A stretch of 64,000 nt of DNA from assembly GCF_014054525.1 (NCBI RefSeq), contig NZ_CP059564.1, forward strand, positions 2,366,357-2,430,356. The letters run 5' to 3'. A program made the position numbers and the translations under genes. The DNA is from Alysiella filiformis. GTDB taxonomy: Bacteria > Pseudomonadota > Gammaproteobacteria > Burkholderiales > Neisseriaceae. Under the pieces are notes generated by a model that ran no database searches, was not told the DNA's origin, and saw only the letters and a list, made by a program, of their open reading frames with translations. The number at the start of each line of letters is the position of its first letter. Position 1 is the first letter of the stretch. This document shows, in pieces, positions 28,960-39,400 of this stretch.

Positions 28960-29415
28960 TTATTCACTTAAAGCCAAAAGCAAATTTGCCATTTCTACGG
29001 CAACAATCGCTGCATCTGTGGCTTTTTCTTGAATGCGAACGTGGGCTTGTTCATCGTTTTCGGTGGTCAAAATGGCGTTGGCGATGGGAATATTGAAATC
29101 CAAGCCCACGCGCGTGATGGCGGCACCCGATTCATTTGCCACCAATTCAAAATGGTAGGTTTCGCCACGAATCACGGCACCGAAGGCAATCAGCGCGTCA
29201 TATTCTTCGCTGGCTGCCATGTTTTGCAATGCCAATGGCACTTCCAAAGCACCTGCTACGGTGGCGAGTGTGATGTTTTCGTCTGCCACGCCCAGTTCCA
29301 ATAATTTTTGGTGTGCCACTTGCACCATTGCGCTGCCGATTTCGTTGGTAAAACGCGCTTGCACAATGCCGATTTTTAAGCCTGCGCCGTTTAAATTGGG
29401 GAGAATGGTATTCAT
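28960..29415 (-). CDS. ribH: 6,7-dimethyl-8-ribityllumazine synthase
   Basis: 151 residues; penultimate step of riboflavin synthesis, assembling into a 60-mer capsid or decamer in the cytoplasm. Visible: [29 protein letters not shown], the signature [21 protein letters not shown] with catalytic His, and [13 protein letters not shown]. No FMN riboswitch is seen upstream. It lies 24 bp after a DUF2798 gene on the same strand. Confidence 0.96.
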   Translation of the reverse strand: MNTILPNLNGAGLKIGIVQARFTNEIGSAMVQVAHQKLLELGVADENITLATVAGALEVPLALQNMAASEEYDALIAFGAVIRGETYHFELVANESGAAITRVGLDFNIPIANAILTTENDEQAHVRIQEKATDAAIVAVEMANLLLALSE

Positions 29416-29439
29416 GTTTTTTCCTTATGTATCATTAAA

Positions 29440-29664
29440 TTAGGGTTTTAAGGTTTTGTTGGTCAGCCACACGGCAATGGGTCGCACCAGCAACACGCAA
29501 CAAAACGCAATGGGCATGGCAATGGCATACGATTTCAGCACGCGCAACATGTAGTTGCTGCCTATGCCCGAATTGACCGCCACCAACACGCACGACATCA
29601 TAAATGCCATCATCGCTGCCATGTAAAATGCGAAAACAATATTGACGTATTTTTTGTGAATCAT
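29440..29664 (-). CDS. DUF2798 small membrane protein
   Basis: 74 residues with two transmembrane helices. The family core is present: IVFAFYMAAMMAFMMSCVL, then VNSGIGSNYMLRVLKSYAIAMPIAFCCVLLV, with the loop Val-Asn-Ser-Gly followed by the second helix and RPIAVWLT. Role unknown. It sits 24 bp upstream of ribH and may share its transcript. Confidence 0.8.
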   Translation of the reverse strand: MIHKKYVNIVFAFYMAAMMAFMMSCVLVAVNSGIGSNYMLRVLKSYAIAMPIAFCCVLLVRPIAVWLTNKTLKP

Positions 29665-29709
29665 GATTTGATTGATGTAAATAAAAAGGCTTTTCAGGCT
29701 GCCTGAAAA

Positions 29710-30033
29710 TCAATTTTGCCCTTGCCAATCTGCCACGGCAACAAATTGCTGTTGTTCATCGTGCCATTCCCACGCGCCTTGGGTTTGCGACATGAGTGGG
29801 GCAACTTCGGGGTGGGTGTTCAGCACATCGCTCAAAGGGGCGGTGATGAAATGGTCGGGGTTGTCGGCATATTCATCGTCTTCCGCGCCCGAAAAAAACC
29901 GCCAGCCGCTATCGTGTTCAAAAGCGGGTTCTTCGCGGTACAAAAAGCCGACAAATTCGCCTTCATCGCTCACTTGGCGGCTGACAATCGCATATTGTAA
30001 TGCGGCAGATAGGGCTTGGGCAAAAGCGTTCAT
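29710..30033 (-). CDS. DUF2185 / Imm33-like protein
   Basis: 107 residues starting MNAFAQALSAALQYAIVS. The order VSRQVSDEGEFVGFLYREEP, then SGWRFFSGAEDDEYADNPDHF and VLNTHPEVAPLM is the DUF2185 pattern. Some members are listed as immunity proteins (Imm33) next to polymorphic toxins, but no toxin gene is adjacent here, so an immunity role is only a possibility. The longer in-frame extension upstream translates an uptake sequence (FRQPE) and is rejected. Confidence 0.75.
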   Translation of the reverse strand: MNAFAQALSAALQYAIVSRQVSDEGEFVGFLYREEPAFEHDSGWRFFSGAEDDEYADNPDHFITAPLSDVLNTHPEVAPLMSQTQGAWEWHDEQQQFVAVADWQGQN

Positions 30034-30111
30034 GGTTAAATTGAATCTGAAAATAAATGGGCGAATTATACGCGCTTTTGTTTCAGGCTGCCTGAAAATG
30101 CACATTCGTGA

Positions 30112-30139
30112 TTGGTGTTATCACACTAACTGCTATAAT
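30112..30139 (+). promoter_or_regulatory. Probable promoter of fabG
   Basis: TTGGTG (30112-30117) and a perfect TATAAT (30134-30139), 16 bp apart. A family C repeat separates it from the gene, so the transcript would have a leader of over 200 nt. Confidence 0.55.
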
Positions 30140-30160
30140 CGCCTTTTTCAGGCTGCCTGA

Positions 30161-30330
30161 CAACACGCGACAAAAATGGTTGGGCTGCCTGCAATCTGTT
30201 CCCTCCCCCGTCTGGCGGGGGAGGGTTAGGGTGGGGTGGCGCATTGGCTTTCTAACCCCCACCCCAGCCCTCCCCCTTACACAGGGTGAGGGGTTAGGTG
30301 CGTGGCAACATCAAAAATTGTCGTGTATTG
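30161..30330. repeat. Inverted-repeat element, family C copy 2
   Basis: 170-bp element with ends CAACACGCGACAAAAATGG and, inverted, CAATACACGACAATTTTTG; inner arms CCCTCCCCC and GGGGGAGGG. It is flanked by uptake sequences on both sides and lies inside the putative fabG leader. Confidence 0.7.
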
Positions 30331-30379
30331 TCAGGCTGCCTGAAAAACACTTCCCCCATTTTGAAACAAGGACAACACC

Positions 30380-31126
30380 ATGACAACACAAAACTTAACA
30401 GGCAAAATCGCTTTGGTAACAGGCGCGTCTCGCGGCATTGGCGCAGCGATTGCCGACACTTTGGCACAAGCAGGCGCAACCGTGATTGGCACCGCCACTT
30501 CCGAAAACGGCGCAACCGCCATTGGCGAACGTTTGGCACAATGGCATGGCGTGGGTCGCGCCCTGAACGCGGCAGACGATAACGTAATTGAAAACCTGAT
30601 TGCCGACATTGAAAAAGAATTTGGCAAACTGGACATTTTGGTCAATAACGCAGGCATCACGCGCGACAATCTGCTCATGCGCATGAAAGACGATGAGTGG
30701 GACGACATCATGAATGTGAACTTAAAATCGGTTTACCGCGCCAGCAAAGCCGTGATGCGCGGCATGATGAAACAGCGTGCAGGTCGCATCATCACGATTA
30801 CATCGGTGGTGGGCAGCATGGGCAATGCAGGTCAAACCAACTATGCCGCCGCCAAAGCCGCGTTGCAAGGTTTCAGCAAATCATTGGCGCGTGAAGTGGG
30901 CAGTCGCGGCATTACCGTAAACTGTGTTGCCCCTGGTTTCATTGACACCGACATGACCCGCGCCCTGCCCGAAGAAACACGCAAAACCTTTGAAAACCAA
31001 ACCGCATTGGGCAAATTCGGACAAGCACAAGACATTGCCAATGCCGTGCTGTTTCTCGCCTCTGACCAAGCCAGCTACATCACAGGGCAAACTTTGCACG
31101 TGAATGGCGGTATGCTCATGCCCTAA
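30380..31126 (+). CDS. fabG: 3-oxoacyl-[acyl-carrier-protein] reductase FabG
   Basis: 248-residue short-chain dehydrogenase; reduces 3-ketoacyl-ACP with NADPH in fatty-acid elongation. Cofactor motif TGASRGIGAA (about residue 14-23), NNAGITRDNLLMRM, catalytic Ser in ITSVVGSMGN, Tyr-x-x-x-Lys in NYAAAKAAL (about 153), and the C-terminal SDQASYITGQTLHVNGGM, which is typical of FabG rather than other SDR members. Other fatty-acid genes are not adjacent. An extended uptake-sequence palindrome (31141-31170) after the stop may terminate transcription. Confidence 0.93.
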   Translation: MTTQNLTGKIALVTGASRGIGAAIADTLAQAGATVIGTATSENGATAIGERLAQWHGVGRALNAADDNVIENLIADIEKEFGKLDILVNNAGITRDNLLMRMKDDEWDDIMNVNLKSVYRASKAVMRGMMKQRAGRIITITSVVGSMGNAGQTNYAAAKAALQGFSKSLAREVGSRGITVNCVAPGFIDTDMTRALPEETRKTFENQTALGKFGQAQDIANAVLFLASDQASYITGQTLHVNGGMLMP

Positions 31127-31139
31127 ATGCCGTATGGTT

Positions 31140-31171
31140 CGCCCATTTTCAGGCTGCCTGAAAATGGGCGA
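31140..31171. terminator. Extended uptake-sequence palindrome after fabG
   Basis: CGCCCATTTTCAGGC and GCCTGAAAATGGGCG are perfect arms around a single T, extending the uptake site into a GC-capped hairpin. Confidence 0.55.
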
Positions 31172-31268
31172 TTTTGAACAAAAAATGATTTTCCAATAAC
31201 ACCATTTTTCAATGTACTGTTTTATGATTGTTGCCGTTTTGGTTCACGTTTTCAAAGGAAATGCGATT

Positions 31269-31955
31269 ATGCAACGCTCAATCTGTACCACATTGCCCCT
31301 GTGTTTGATTTTGGCTGCCTGCGGTGGTGCGCCTCGCGCCTTGCCCGACATCAGCCACGCGCGTGTGTGGCATGTAAACGATGATGCCGCGCGTGGGGTT
31401 TATGGTTCTGCCGTACCACACCATACGGCTGTTCAGCCACATCATCACACACCCATCTACACACCCAACACAGCCTACACCAAACAACCCAATCCATCGG
31501 CAGCCGCCGCATACCGTGGCAAAACCAATGACGACTTTTTGCCCTTAATCATGCAGGCTGAAAACCAATCTTCGGGATACATCAAAAACATCTTGGCAAA
31601 ATCGCGTGAAATGACCTTGTTTCACAAAGAAATCATTCAAGGCGGCTGTTGGGATTATTTGGACGCGGCATGGACACGCGCTGGCGTAAACCGCAATATG
31701 CGCCAAACCGTTTACAAAAGCAGCCACGGCGGTGCATACGCCAACGTTGATGATTTGCGCGCAGGCGACTGGATTTACCATGTAAACCACAGCTACAACA
31801 ACATTGAACACAGTGGCATGTTCATCGGCTGGGTGGACAAAAGCCGCAATTTGGGCTTGACATTAAGCTATGCTGGCGAAGGTCGCCAAGAACCTGCGCG
31901 TTATAAAGTGTATGATTTATCTAGCGTTTACAACATCATGCGCGCGCCAAGTTGA
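31269..31955 (+). CDS. Lipoprotein with NlpC/P60-like (CHAP-type) fold, putative
   Basis: 228 residues. Signal peptide and lipobox: CLILAAC, cleaved before the cysteine, so an outer- or inner-membrane lipoprotein. A His/Pro-rich linker follows (VQPHHHTPIYTPNTAY), then a domain with GGCWDYLDAAWTRAGV (candidate catalytic Cys) and NIEHSGMFIGWVDK (candidate His), resembling cysteine amidase or peptidase folds acting on peptidoglycan. Enzymatic activity is inferred only from these two motifs. Start chosen at ATG 31269, which follows AAAGGAAATGCG. Confidence 0.65.
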   Translation: MQRSICTTLPLCLILAACGGAPRALPDISHARVWHVNDDAARGVYGSAVPHHTAVQPHHHTPIYTPNTAYTKQPNPSAAAAYRGKTNDDFLPLIMQAENQSSGYIKNILAKSREMTLFHKEIIQGGCWDYLDAAWTRAGVNRNMRQTVYKSSHGGAYANVDDLRAGDWIYHVNHSYNNIEHSGMFIGWVDKSRNLGLTLSYAGEGRQEPARYKVYDLSSVYNIMRAPS

Positions 31956-31964
31956 TTTCATCAA

Positions 31965-31998
31965 TGCAAATGGGGCAGATTTTTCATCTGCCCCATTG
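31965..31998. terminator. Hairpin after the lipoprotein gene
   Basis: AATGGGGCAGAT and ATCTGCCCCATT form 12-bp arms with a short T-rich loop. Confidence 0.55.
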
Positions 31999-32053
31999 TC
32001 ATTGTGTCGCCTAAATTATGCCATTCAGGCTGCCTGAAACACACCATTAAGCA

Positions 32054-32212
32054 AACGCGAGTTCGGGATTAAGTAACTTTACTCCCTCTCCCTATGGGAG
32101 AGGGCTGGGGAGAGGGTATGCTGCTCAACCAGCCCTCTCTCCAACGCTTTCCCAGAGGAAGAGAGCGCTAATTTATTGGCACATTAACAGTTACTTATCC
32201 CGAGTTCACATT
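32054..32212. repeat. Inverted-repeat element, family B copy 2
   Basis: 159-bp element with ends AACGCGAGTTCGGGATTAAG and, inverted, AATGTGAACTCGGGATAAG. The interior has CCCTCTCCCTATGGGAGAGGG-like arms. Its right end runs into the clpB stop codon at 32211-32213. Confidence 0.7.
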
Positions 32213-34787
32213 AAGCAAAAATCACATATTCGCCATTGCTGTCCACGCGAATTGTGCTTTCAGGCGCATATTGCCCATTGAGCAAGGCTTTGGCGAGCGG
32301 ATTTTCAATCTCCGCCTGAATCGCCCGTTTGAGCGGACGCGCCCCATACACAGGGTCAAATCCCGCCTCGGCAAGCAAATCCAAAGCCGCATTGCTGATT
32401 TCAAAATGCAGATTTTGCGCGGCAAGACGGCGTTTCAGGCTGCCCAGTTGAATCTCGGCAATGCTGCGAATGTTTGCCTGACTCAAACCGTGGAACACCA
32501 CCACTTCATCAATGCGGTTAATCAATTCAGGGCGGAAATAGGCTTTCACATCGCCCATCACAGCCGCTTTCACCGCGCCATAATCGGCGGTGTCGCCCAA
32601 TTCTTGAATGTGCTGGCTGCCGATGTTGCTGGTCATCACAATCACCGTGTTTTTAAAGTCCACCGTGCGCCCTTGCCCATCGGTTAATCGTCCATCATCA
32701 AGCACTTGCAGCAGAATATTGAACACATCGGGGTGGGCTTTTTCCACTTCGTCCAGCAAAATCACGCTGTATGGTTTGCGGCGAACTTGCTCGGTCAAAT
32801 AGCCACCTTCTTCATAACCCACATAACCAGGGGGCGCACCGATTAAACGCGCAATGCTGTGTTTTTCCATGTATTCCGACATGTCAATGCGGATTAAATG
32901 CTCTTCGCTGTCAAACAAGAAACTTGCCAACGTTTTGCACAATTCGGTTTTGCCCACGCCAGTTGGCCCCAAAAACAGGAAACTGCCATAAGGTTTATTG
33001 GGGTCTGCCAAACCCGAACGGCTGCGGCGAATCGCATCTGCCACCGCGCGAACGGCTTCGTCTTGCCCCACCACGCGTTTGTGCAAAACTTCTTCCATGC
33101 GGAGCAATTTTTCGCGCTCGCCCTCCATCATTTTGGCAACGGGAATGCCTGTCATGCGCGACACGATTTCGGCAATTTCTTCCGCACCCACTTCGGTGCG
33201 AAACAGCTTGTTTTCGGCTTTCAGGCTGCCTGAACGTTCGGCAGATTGTAATTGCGTTTCCAGTTGCGGCAAATCGCCATATTGCAATTTGGACGCTTGT
33301 TCATAATTGCCCGCGCGTTTGGCTTGTTCAATTTTCAGTTTGATTTCATCAATTTGCTTTTTGATGTCGGCACTGCTGGTGGAGGCGGCTTTTTCCGCTT
33401 TCCAAATTTCGTCCAAATCGGCATATTCTTTTTGCAGGCTGCCGATTTCTTCATCAATCAAAGCCAAACGTTTTTTGCTCGCCTCATCCGTTTCTTTGGC
33501 AACGTGCATTTTTTCCATTTGTAATTGAATGATGCGGCGGTCAAGTTTGTCCATTGCTTCGGGTTTGGAATCGATTTCCATTTTGATGCGGCTGGCGGCT
33601 TCATCAATCAAATCAATGGCTTTATCGGGCAAGAAACGGTCGGAAATGTAGCGGTTGGACAATTCTGCCGCCGCCACAATCGCAGGGTCGGTGATGTCCA
33701 CACCGTGATGGATTTCGTAACGCTCTTGCAAGCCACGCAAAATGGCGATGGTGTCTTCCACAGAAGGTTCGTTCACCAACACTTTTTGGAAACGGCGTTC
33801 CAAAGCCGCGTCTTTTTCAATGTATTGGCGGTATTCGTCCAGCGTGGTTGCGCCTATGCAATGCAATTCGCCACGCGCCAAAGCGGGTTTGAGCATATTG
33901 CCAGCGTCCATTGCGCCATCGGTTTTGCCTGCGCCCACCAGCGTGTGAATTTCATCAATGAAAATCAAGCTGTTGCCATCGTCTTGCGCCAAATCGTTTA
34001 ACACGGCTTTGAGGCGTTCTTCAAATTCGCCACGGTATTTTGCGCCTGCGATTAAGGCTGCCAAATCCAACACCAGCAAGCGTTTGCCGCGCAAAGATTC
34101 TGGCACTTCGCCATTCACAATGCGTTGCGCCAAGCCTTCCACAATCGCGGTTTTGCCCACTCCTGGTTCGCCAATCAGCACGGGGTTGTTTTTGGTGCGG
34201 CGTTGCAAAACTTGAATGGCACGGCGGATTTCGTCATCGCGCCCAATCACGGGGTCAAGTTTGCCTTCGCGTGCGCGTTCGGTTAAGTCCAGCGTGTATT
34301 TTTTGAGGGCTTCGCGTTGGTCTTCGGCATTTTGTTCGTGAACGTTTTGTCCGTTGCGAATGGCTTGTATGGCTTGTTGTAAACTTTGTTCGCTCACGCC
34401 TGCGTTTTGCAACAGGCTGCCTGTATTGCCTTTTTCCAAAATCAATGCCAATGGAAACAATTCGGTGGCGATGAAGGTGTCGCCCAAACGTGTGGCGGCT
34501 TTGTCCATCAAATTGAACACGTTTTGCAATTCGCGGCTCATGTTGATTTCGCCGCCCTGCCCCGATACTTGCGGCAGCGCGTCAATGGCTGCCTGAACAT
34601 CGCGTTTGATTTGCGCCACATTGCCGTTGGCTTTAACCAACAATGCACCCATGCCGCTTGTGGTGTCGTTGAGCAGCGTGTGCAAAACGTGAACGCTTTC
34701 AATGTAGGCATGGTCTTTGGCAAGGGCAAGGCTTTGCGCGTCTGCCAATGCTTGTTGGAGCTTGGTGGTGAGTTTATCGTATCGCAT
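32211..34787 (-). CDS. clpB: ATP-dependent chaperone ClpB
   Basis: Hexameric AAA+ disaggregase working with DnaK, 858 residues. Clp-N repeats at 1-145; NBD1 with Walker [11 protein letters not shown] (about 205) and Walker [11 protein letters not shown]; the coiled-coil middle domain (about 410-525, [17 protein letters not shown]) that marks ClpB rather than ClpA; NBD2 with [10 protein letters not shown] (about 605) and [14 protein letters not shown]-terminal domain ending in EYVIFA. No sigma-32-like promoter could be confidently picked out upstream. Confidence 0.97.
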   Translation of the reverse strand: MRYDKLTTKLQQALADAQSLALAKDHAYIESVHVLHTLLNDTTSGMGALLVKANGNVAQIKRDVQAAIDALPQVSGQGGEINMSRELQNVFNLMDKAATRLGDTFIATELFPLALILEKGNTGSLLQNAGVSEQSLQQAIQAIRNGQNVHEQNAEDQREALKKYTLDLTERAREGKLDPVIGRDDEIRRAIQVLQRRTKNNPVLIGEPGVGKTAIVEGLAQRIVNGEVPESLRGKRLLVLDLAALIAGAKYRGEFEERLKAVLNDLAQDDGNSLIFIDEIHTLVGAGKTDGAMDAGNMLKPALARGELHCIGATTLDEYRQYIEKDAALERRFQKVLVNEPSVEDTIAILRGLQERYEIHHGVDITDPAIVAAAELSNRYISDRFLPDKAIDLIDEAASRIKMEIDSKPEAMDKLDRRIIQLQMEKMHVAKETDEASKKRLALIDEEIGSLQKEYADLDEIWKAEKAASTSSADIKKQIDEIKLKIEQAKRAGNYEQASKLQYGDLPQLETQLQSAERSGSLKAENKLFRTEVGAEEIAEIVSRMTGIPVAKMMEGEREKLLRMEEVLHKRVVGQDEAVRAVADAIRRSRSGLADPNKPYGSFLFLGPTGVGKTELCKTLASFLFDSEEHLIRIDMSEYMEKHSIARLIGAPPGYVGYEEGGYLTEQVRRKPYSVILLDEVEKAHPDVFNILLQVLDDGRLTDGQGRTVDFKNTVIVMTSNIGSQHIQELGDTADYGAVKAAVMGDVKAYFRPELINRIDEVVVFHGLSQANIRSIAEIQLGSLKRRLAAQNLHFEISNAALDLLAEAGFDPVYGARPLKRAIQAEIENPLAKALLNGQYAPESTIRVDSNGEYVIFA

Positions 34788-34941
34788 GTTTTTGTCCTTT
34801 GCGGATTAAGTTTTTGATAGGCACGATATAAGGCAGCTTTTGAAAAAAACAAGTGGCGTTTTGCGTATTTTTATGTTAGGAGAGAAGGACGGTTTGTTTC
34901 ACGGTTGTTTTTTCATCAAAATTGTCGTTCTCCCCAAACAA

Positions 34942-35118
34942 AACGTGAACTCGGGATAAGTAACTGTCAATTTGCCAACCAACCCGCTCTCTCTCCCTAT
35001 GGGAGAGAGTTGGAGAGAGGGGTTGTTGAACAGCATACCCTCTCCCCAGCCCTCTCCCACAGGGAGAGGGAGCAAAGTGGCTTAAATTTATCCATCACTT
35101 TTATCCCGAAATCGCGTT
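34942..35118. repeat. Inverted-repeat element, family B copy 3
   Basis: 177-bp copy with ends AACGTGAACTCGGGATAAG and, inverted, AACGCGATTTCGGGATAAA. The interior has facing CTCTCCCTATGGGAGAG and CTCTCCCACAGGGAGAG stems. Confidence 0.7.
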
Positions 35119-35120
35119 AT

Positions 35121-35184
35121 CAATAAATTGAAAAAAAGGGCAGATATGAAATCTGCCCCTACCTACAAACCGAGTTTTGCAAAA
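35121..35184. repeat. Family A right-half copy
   Basis: Only the second core (GGGCAGATATGAAATCTGCCC) and the right end GTTTTGCAAAAG are present, directly next to the family B element. Confidence 0.6.
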
Positions 35185-35192
35185 GTTTCAGG

Positions 35193-35281
35193 CTTGTTGA
35201 GCTGAACCCTCCCCCTCTCCCACAGGGAGAGGGAGTAAAGTGACTTCAATTTACCAATGATTTTTATCCCGAACTCGCATT
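35193..35281. repeat. Family B half copy
   Basis: Right half only: the CTCTCCCACAGGGAGAG stem and the end ATTTTTATCCCGAACTCGC. Together with the two preceding elements it fills the 565-bp gap between clpB and glyQ, where I see no gene. Confidence 0.6.
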
Positions 35282-35352
35282 CACAAAAAATCCGCAAAAA
35301 CGTTTTCAGGCAGCCTGAAAAGCATTTTTTGCGGATAAATCATTGCATCTTA

Positions 35353-36249
35353 TCAAGATTTCAACAAAGGAAAACCCAAAGCCTCGCGGCTTGCCACAAA
35401 TTTCTGCGCCACAATGCGGCTCAAAGTGCGAATGCGACCGATGTAAGTGGCACGTTCGGTTACGGAAATCGCGCCGCGTGCGTCCAGCAGGTTAAAGGTG
35501 TGTCCTGCTTTCAACACCAATTCATACGCGGGCAAGGCAAGCTGGGCATTTTCTTGTTCCAACAGGCGTTTGGCTTGCGCTTCGTAATCGTTGAATTGGC
35601 GCAACAGCCATTCTGCGTCTGAATATTCAAAATTGTAGGTGGATTGTTCCACTTCGTTTTGATGATACACATCGCCGTAAGTCAAATGGGTGCCTTGTGG
35701 CGTTTTCGCCCATACCAAATCATACACATTTTCAACACCTTGCAAATACATCGCCAAGCGTTCAATGCCGTAGGTGATTTCGCCCAACACGGGGGTGCAA
35801 TCAATGCCGCCCACTTGTTGAAAATAGGTAAACTGGGTAACTTCCATGCCGTTGAGCCACACTTCCCAACCCAAACCCCATGCGCCCAAAGTGGGGTTTT
35901 CCCAATCGTCTTCCACAAAACGAATGTCGTGAACGGTGGGGTCTATGCCCAATTCTTTCAGGCTGCCCAAATACAAATCTTGAATATTGTCGGGCGCGGG
36001 TTTCAACGCCACTTGAAATTGATAATAATGCTGCAAACGGTTGGGGTTGTCGCCATAACGACCGTCTTTGGGGCGGCGCGATGGCTGCACATACGCCACA
36101 TTCCAAGGCTCGGGACCCAATGCGCGTAAACAAGTGGACGGGTGAGAAGTGCCAGCCCCCACTTCCATGTCAAACGGTTGAATAATCGCGCAGCCTTGTG
36201 CCGCCCAATAAGTTTGTAATTTGAAAATGATTTCTTGAAAAGTCAGCAT
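35353..36249 (-). CDS. glyQ: Glycine-tRNA ligase alpha subunit
   Basis: 298-residue catalytic-core subunit of the alpha2-beta2 glycyl-tRNA synthetase. Near-invariant segments are present: [48 protein letters not shown]-type [20 protein letters not shown] and [20 protein letters not shown]. The beta subunit gene glyS does not follow on the minus strand within the window; the gap downstream is filled with repeats. An uptake-sequence hairpin (about 35300-35325) lies 3' of it. Confidence 0.97.
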   Translation of the reverse strand: MLTFQEIIFKLQTYWAAQGCAIIQPFDMEVGAGTSHPSTCLRALGPEPWNVAYVQPSRRPKDGRYGDNPNRLQHYYQFQVALKPAPDNIQDLYLGSLKELGIDPTVHDIRFVEDDWENPTLGAWGLGWEVWLNGMEVTQFTYFQQVGGIDCTPVLGEITYGIERLAMYLQGVENVYDLVWAKTPQGTHLTYGDVYHQNEVEQSTYNFEYSDAEWLLRQFNDYEAQAKRLLEQENAQLALPAYELVLKAGHTFNLLDARGAISVTERATYIGRIRTLSRIVAQKFVASREALGFPLLKS

Positions 36250-36379
36250 GATGTTTTCTTTGTAAAAAGTCTGGATAAAAGAAGGAACAAAAAGGCGTTT
36301 CAGGCTGCCTGAAAAGCGATAAACCGCGCCATTTTACTGGATTTTCAGGCTGCCTGAAACCTTTTCGCGCAATACAAAA

Positions 36380-36415
36380 AAGCACCCCAATACCTGTTAC
36401 GGGATTGGGGTGCTT
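36380..36415 (-). terminator. Terminator of the filamentous adhesin gene
   Basis: AAGCACCCCAAT and ATTGGGGTGCTT, 12-bp arms; on the minus strand the stem is followed by a run of six T, a standard intrinsic terminator 57 bp past the adhesin stop. Confidence 0.85.
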
Positions 36416-36471
36416 AAACTGACTTAGCCCAACTTCACAGATTCAGTCAGCTTTGCGACATCACTCAAGAT

Positions 36472-39400
36472 TTAGAAGAACAAAGGTGCTGCTTGTGATG
36501 GTACAGCTTCTTCATCTTCAATTTCAACATTATGGTTGTTGTTTGCCACTTCTGTTGGTTCTACCGCAGATGTAGGTGCAAATACCTCTACTGGATTAGC
36601 AGGTTCAGTTGCTTCATTTTCATGAATTTCAACATTGTGATTGATAGCAGCAGGTGCTGGGTTAACAGCAGGTTGAGTTGCTGCTGGCGCATTCGCAGCC
36701 GTACCTTTATCAATCACGATTGGTTCAGGTTTGTCCAACACGATTGGGGCAGGTTTATCCAACTCAATCGGAGCAGGTTTGTCCATCACAATAGCAGGTT
36801 TTTGAATAACCACAGGTTCACCTGCAGCTGCTGGGGCAGCAGGCTCTGCCAATACAGGTTTGGCAGTTTCATTCACATTGGTATTCACAGCAGTGGGTGC
36901 AGTTTGAGCGCTGCTGCCACCTACCCAAGGATTTTTACCTGTTTGCGCCATTTCAATGCCATTGGCAATGTTTTGTGCAATGTCGGTGGTCAAGTTCAAA
37001 TGACCTTGGATTTTTTTGCTGGAATCCACATTGCTGCCTGCATCAACCACTTGGGCGTTACCGAAGCCATTGCTGCCTTCTTGGTAAGTGATTTGACCCG
37101 CTTTGTTAATCACTTTATTGCCCACGTTCAAATCCAAGTTGTTGGCAGTGATACCAGTTTGCTTGGTGGTTTTGCTTTTCTCTACATCAACACCGATGTT
37201 CAAGTGTGCATGTACGCCACCAATGCTGCCTGCATTAATGTCATTGCTCAACGCATTCAATACACCACTTGCTTCACCTTTGTTTTGAGTGGCTGTGGTT
37301 ACAGTACCCAATGCGCCAGTCATCACACCAGCAATGTCATCGCGTTGAACTTTATCACCTTTTTTGATGCTGTCTGCAATGCCTACTGCACCTTGAACGG
37401 TTTGTGCGCCTTGCAATACAGTACCACCTGCGGCAATCAGGGCATTGTTGTCAGCAGTTTGTGGGTTTTCCACTTGACTGCCCAACAATTTGGTTTCTTC
37501 AGTGGTTACTTTGGTGGTTTCAACCAAGCCGCAAGGACCACATTCTGCAGTGTGCTCAACAGTTTGTTCTGTGCTAGGTGTAAAGCCTTTACCTTTCACA
37601 CCCACACCCACGCCAACATGAACAAATGTTTCATCAACCACATCTTGTTGTGCTTCAATGTTCACATTGCCGCCCACATTGCCTTTTACTTCGGGGGCAG
37701 TAATGGTGCTGCTAATCAAGTCCAAATTGTCTTTGGCATTGATGTTCACGGCTTCGGTAGCGGTAATGCTGCTGCCTGTAAAGGTTTTGTTTTTCGCCAA
37801 ATCAACAGTTACGCTAGCAGAACCACCAGTAGGTTTCACTTCACCACCGTTCACATCCAAGCTCAAGCCTACGCCTACTTCCGCATTGGTTTTGTTCAAA
37901 TGACCTTCCATGCTGCCAATATGAACATTACCGCCTGCATTGGTAATGCTTGCTACACCTGCTGTGATGTTGGTGCCTTTGATGGATACACCATTACCAG
38001 CAGAGTTTGCATTGATAATCACACCACCTGTTTGTGCTGTTTTACCAGGAATAACGGTTGTTTTACCAGGAACCACAGTTTCTTTACCAGGAATCACATT
38101 TACCTTACCAGGAACCACAGTTTCCTTACCAGGAATCACGTTTACTTTACCAGGAATAACTGTTGTTGTACCAGGAATAATTGTTGTAGTCGTTGCAGGT
38201 GTAGAAGGCACAACACTTGAACCATCTGCTGTCGTGTTACCAGGAGTAGTACTTGTTTCAGTATTGTCAATCTCATCCTCAGAAACAGTAATAATTTGGT
38301 CAGGTGTTGTAATAACTCGGTCAGGCTCTTTCACGATGGTGTCAGGCTCTTTCACGATGGTGTCAGGCTCTTTCACGATGGTGTCAGGCTCTTTCACGAT
38401 GGTGTCAGGCTCTTTCACGATGGTGTCAGGTGTGCTGGTCATGCCGCCTTTACCAATAATCACGTTGGCAGAGTTGGATACTTCATCTTCTTTTTTCACA
38501 CCCACATTCACACCAAAGTTTGCACCCGTCATTTGTGAACCAATTTCAGTAAATTCAGTCGTTTGGGTGTTTTCAACCAATACCAAACGTGGTGGTTCAC
38601 AGTAGCTGTCGTGTACCAAGTGTTGTTCGGTTGTTGTGGTGGTTTGGGTTGTGGTGGTTTCAGTCAAAGCAGAGCTTGCACCCAAAGAAACACCCACATT
38701 CACACCGTTTTCTTGACGGGTATTGGTCAAGCCGTTGCTTTCCACAACTTTGCCTTCCAATTTAACCAAGTTTTCGGCTACCAAGTTTGCACCATCAACG
38801 TGCACTTTACCGTTTTCGGCAGTTGCCACAATGTCTTTACCTGCGGTAATGGTGCCTGCGCTGCCTACTGTGGATTCTTTGTCGCCCACGTTCACGCCCA
38901 CATTCAGGCTGCCTTTTGGTGCCACTGCGCCAGAAACGTGTACTTTCGCACCCACGCTCAAACCAACATCCACTTTGGTGCCGTTGGATTCAGCCGTGTC
39001 TTTGGATTGTGTGAAGGTTACACCGTTTGCTGCGTTGATGTTCACGTTTTCTTTGGCTGCCACGTTAGAAGCAATCGCTGCGGTGTCGCCTGCATTGATG
39101 TTCACGTTGTTGGCAGCAATATTGCCTTTAACTGCTTGGCTGGATTTGCCATGTTCATCGGCATAGTTCACGCCAATTTTGGCATCAACATCAAATGTTT
39201 GACCATCATTGGTAGAAACCGCCACACCAATAGACGCGCCACCTTGTTTAGAATCAATAGATTGGGTGTTTTTCGCTGCTTGGTTGTCGTATTTTTGTGC
39301 GCTGATGTTCAAATCGCCTTGGGCATTGTAGTTGGTTGCCACATCGGTGATGTTGTTTTCGGCTTTCAAGTTCACATTGTTGGCTTCAACGCTGCCCACA

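Noticed and set aside
31561-31955. True cysteine peptidase activity assigned to the lipoprotein
   Set aside because: Only a Cys and a His in plausible contexts can be seen; without a structure or third residue, activity is left as putative.
36472-37000. Contact-dependent inhibition toxin at the adhesin C-terminus with a following immunity gene
   Set aside because: No VENN-type delimiter, no toxin-like domain; the end is Pro/Lys/Asp repeats followed by a terminator, with no small downstream gene.
38321-38425. CRISPR-like direct repeats
   Set aside because: The five units are tandem 21-bp copies with no spacers and are in frame within the adhesin gene.
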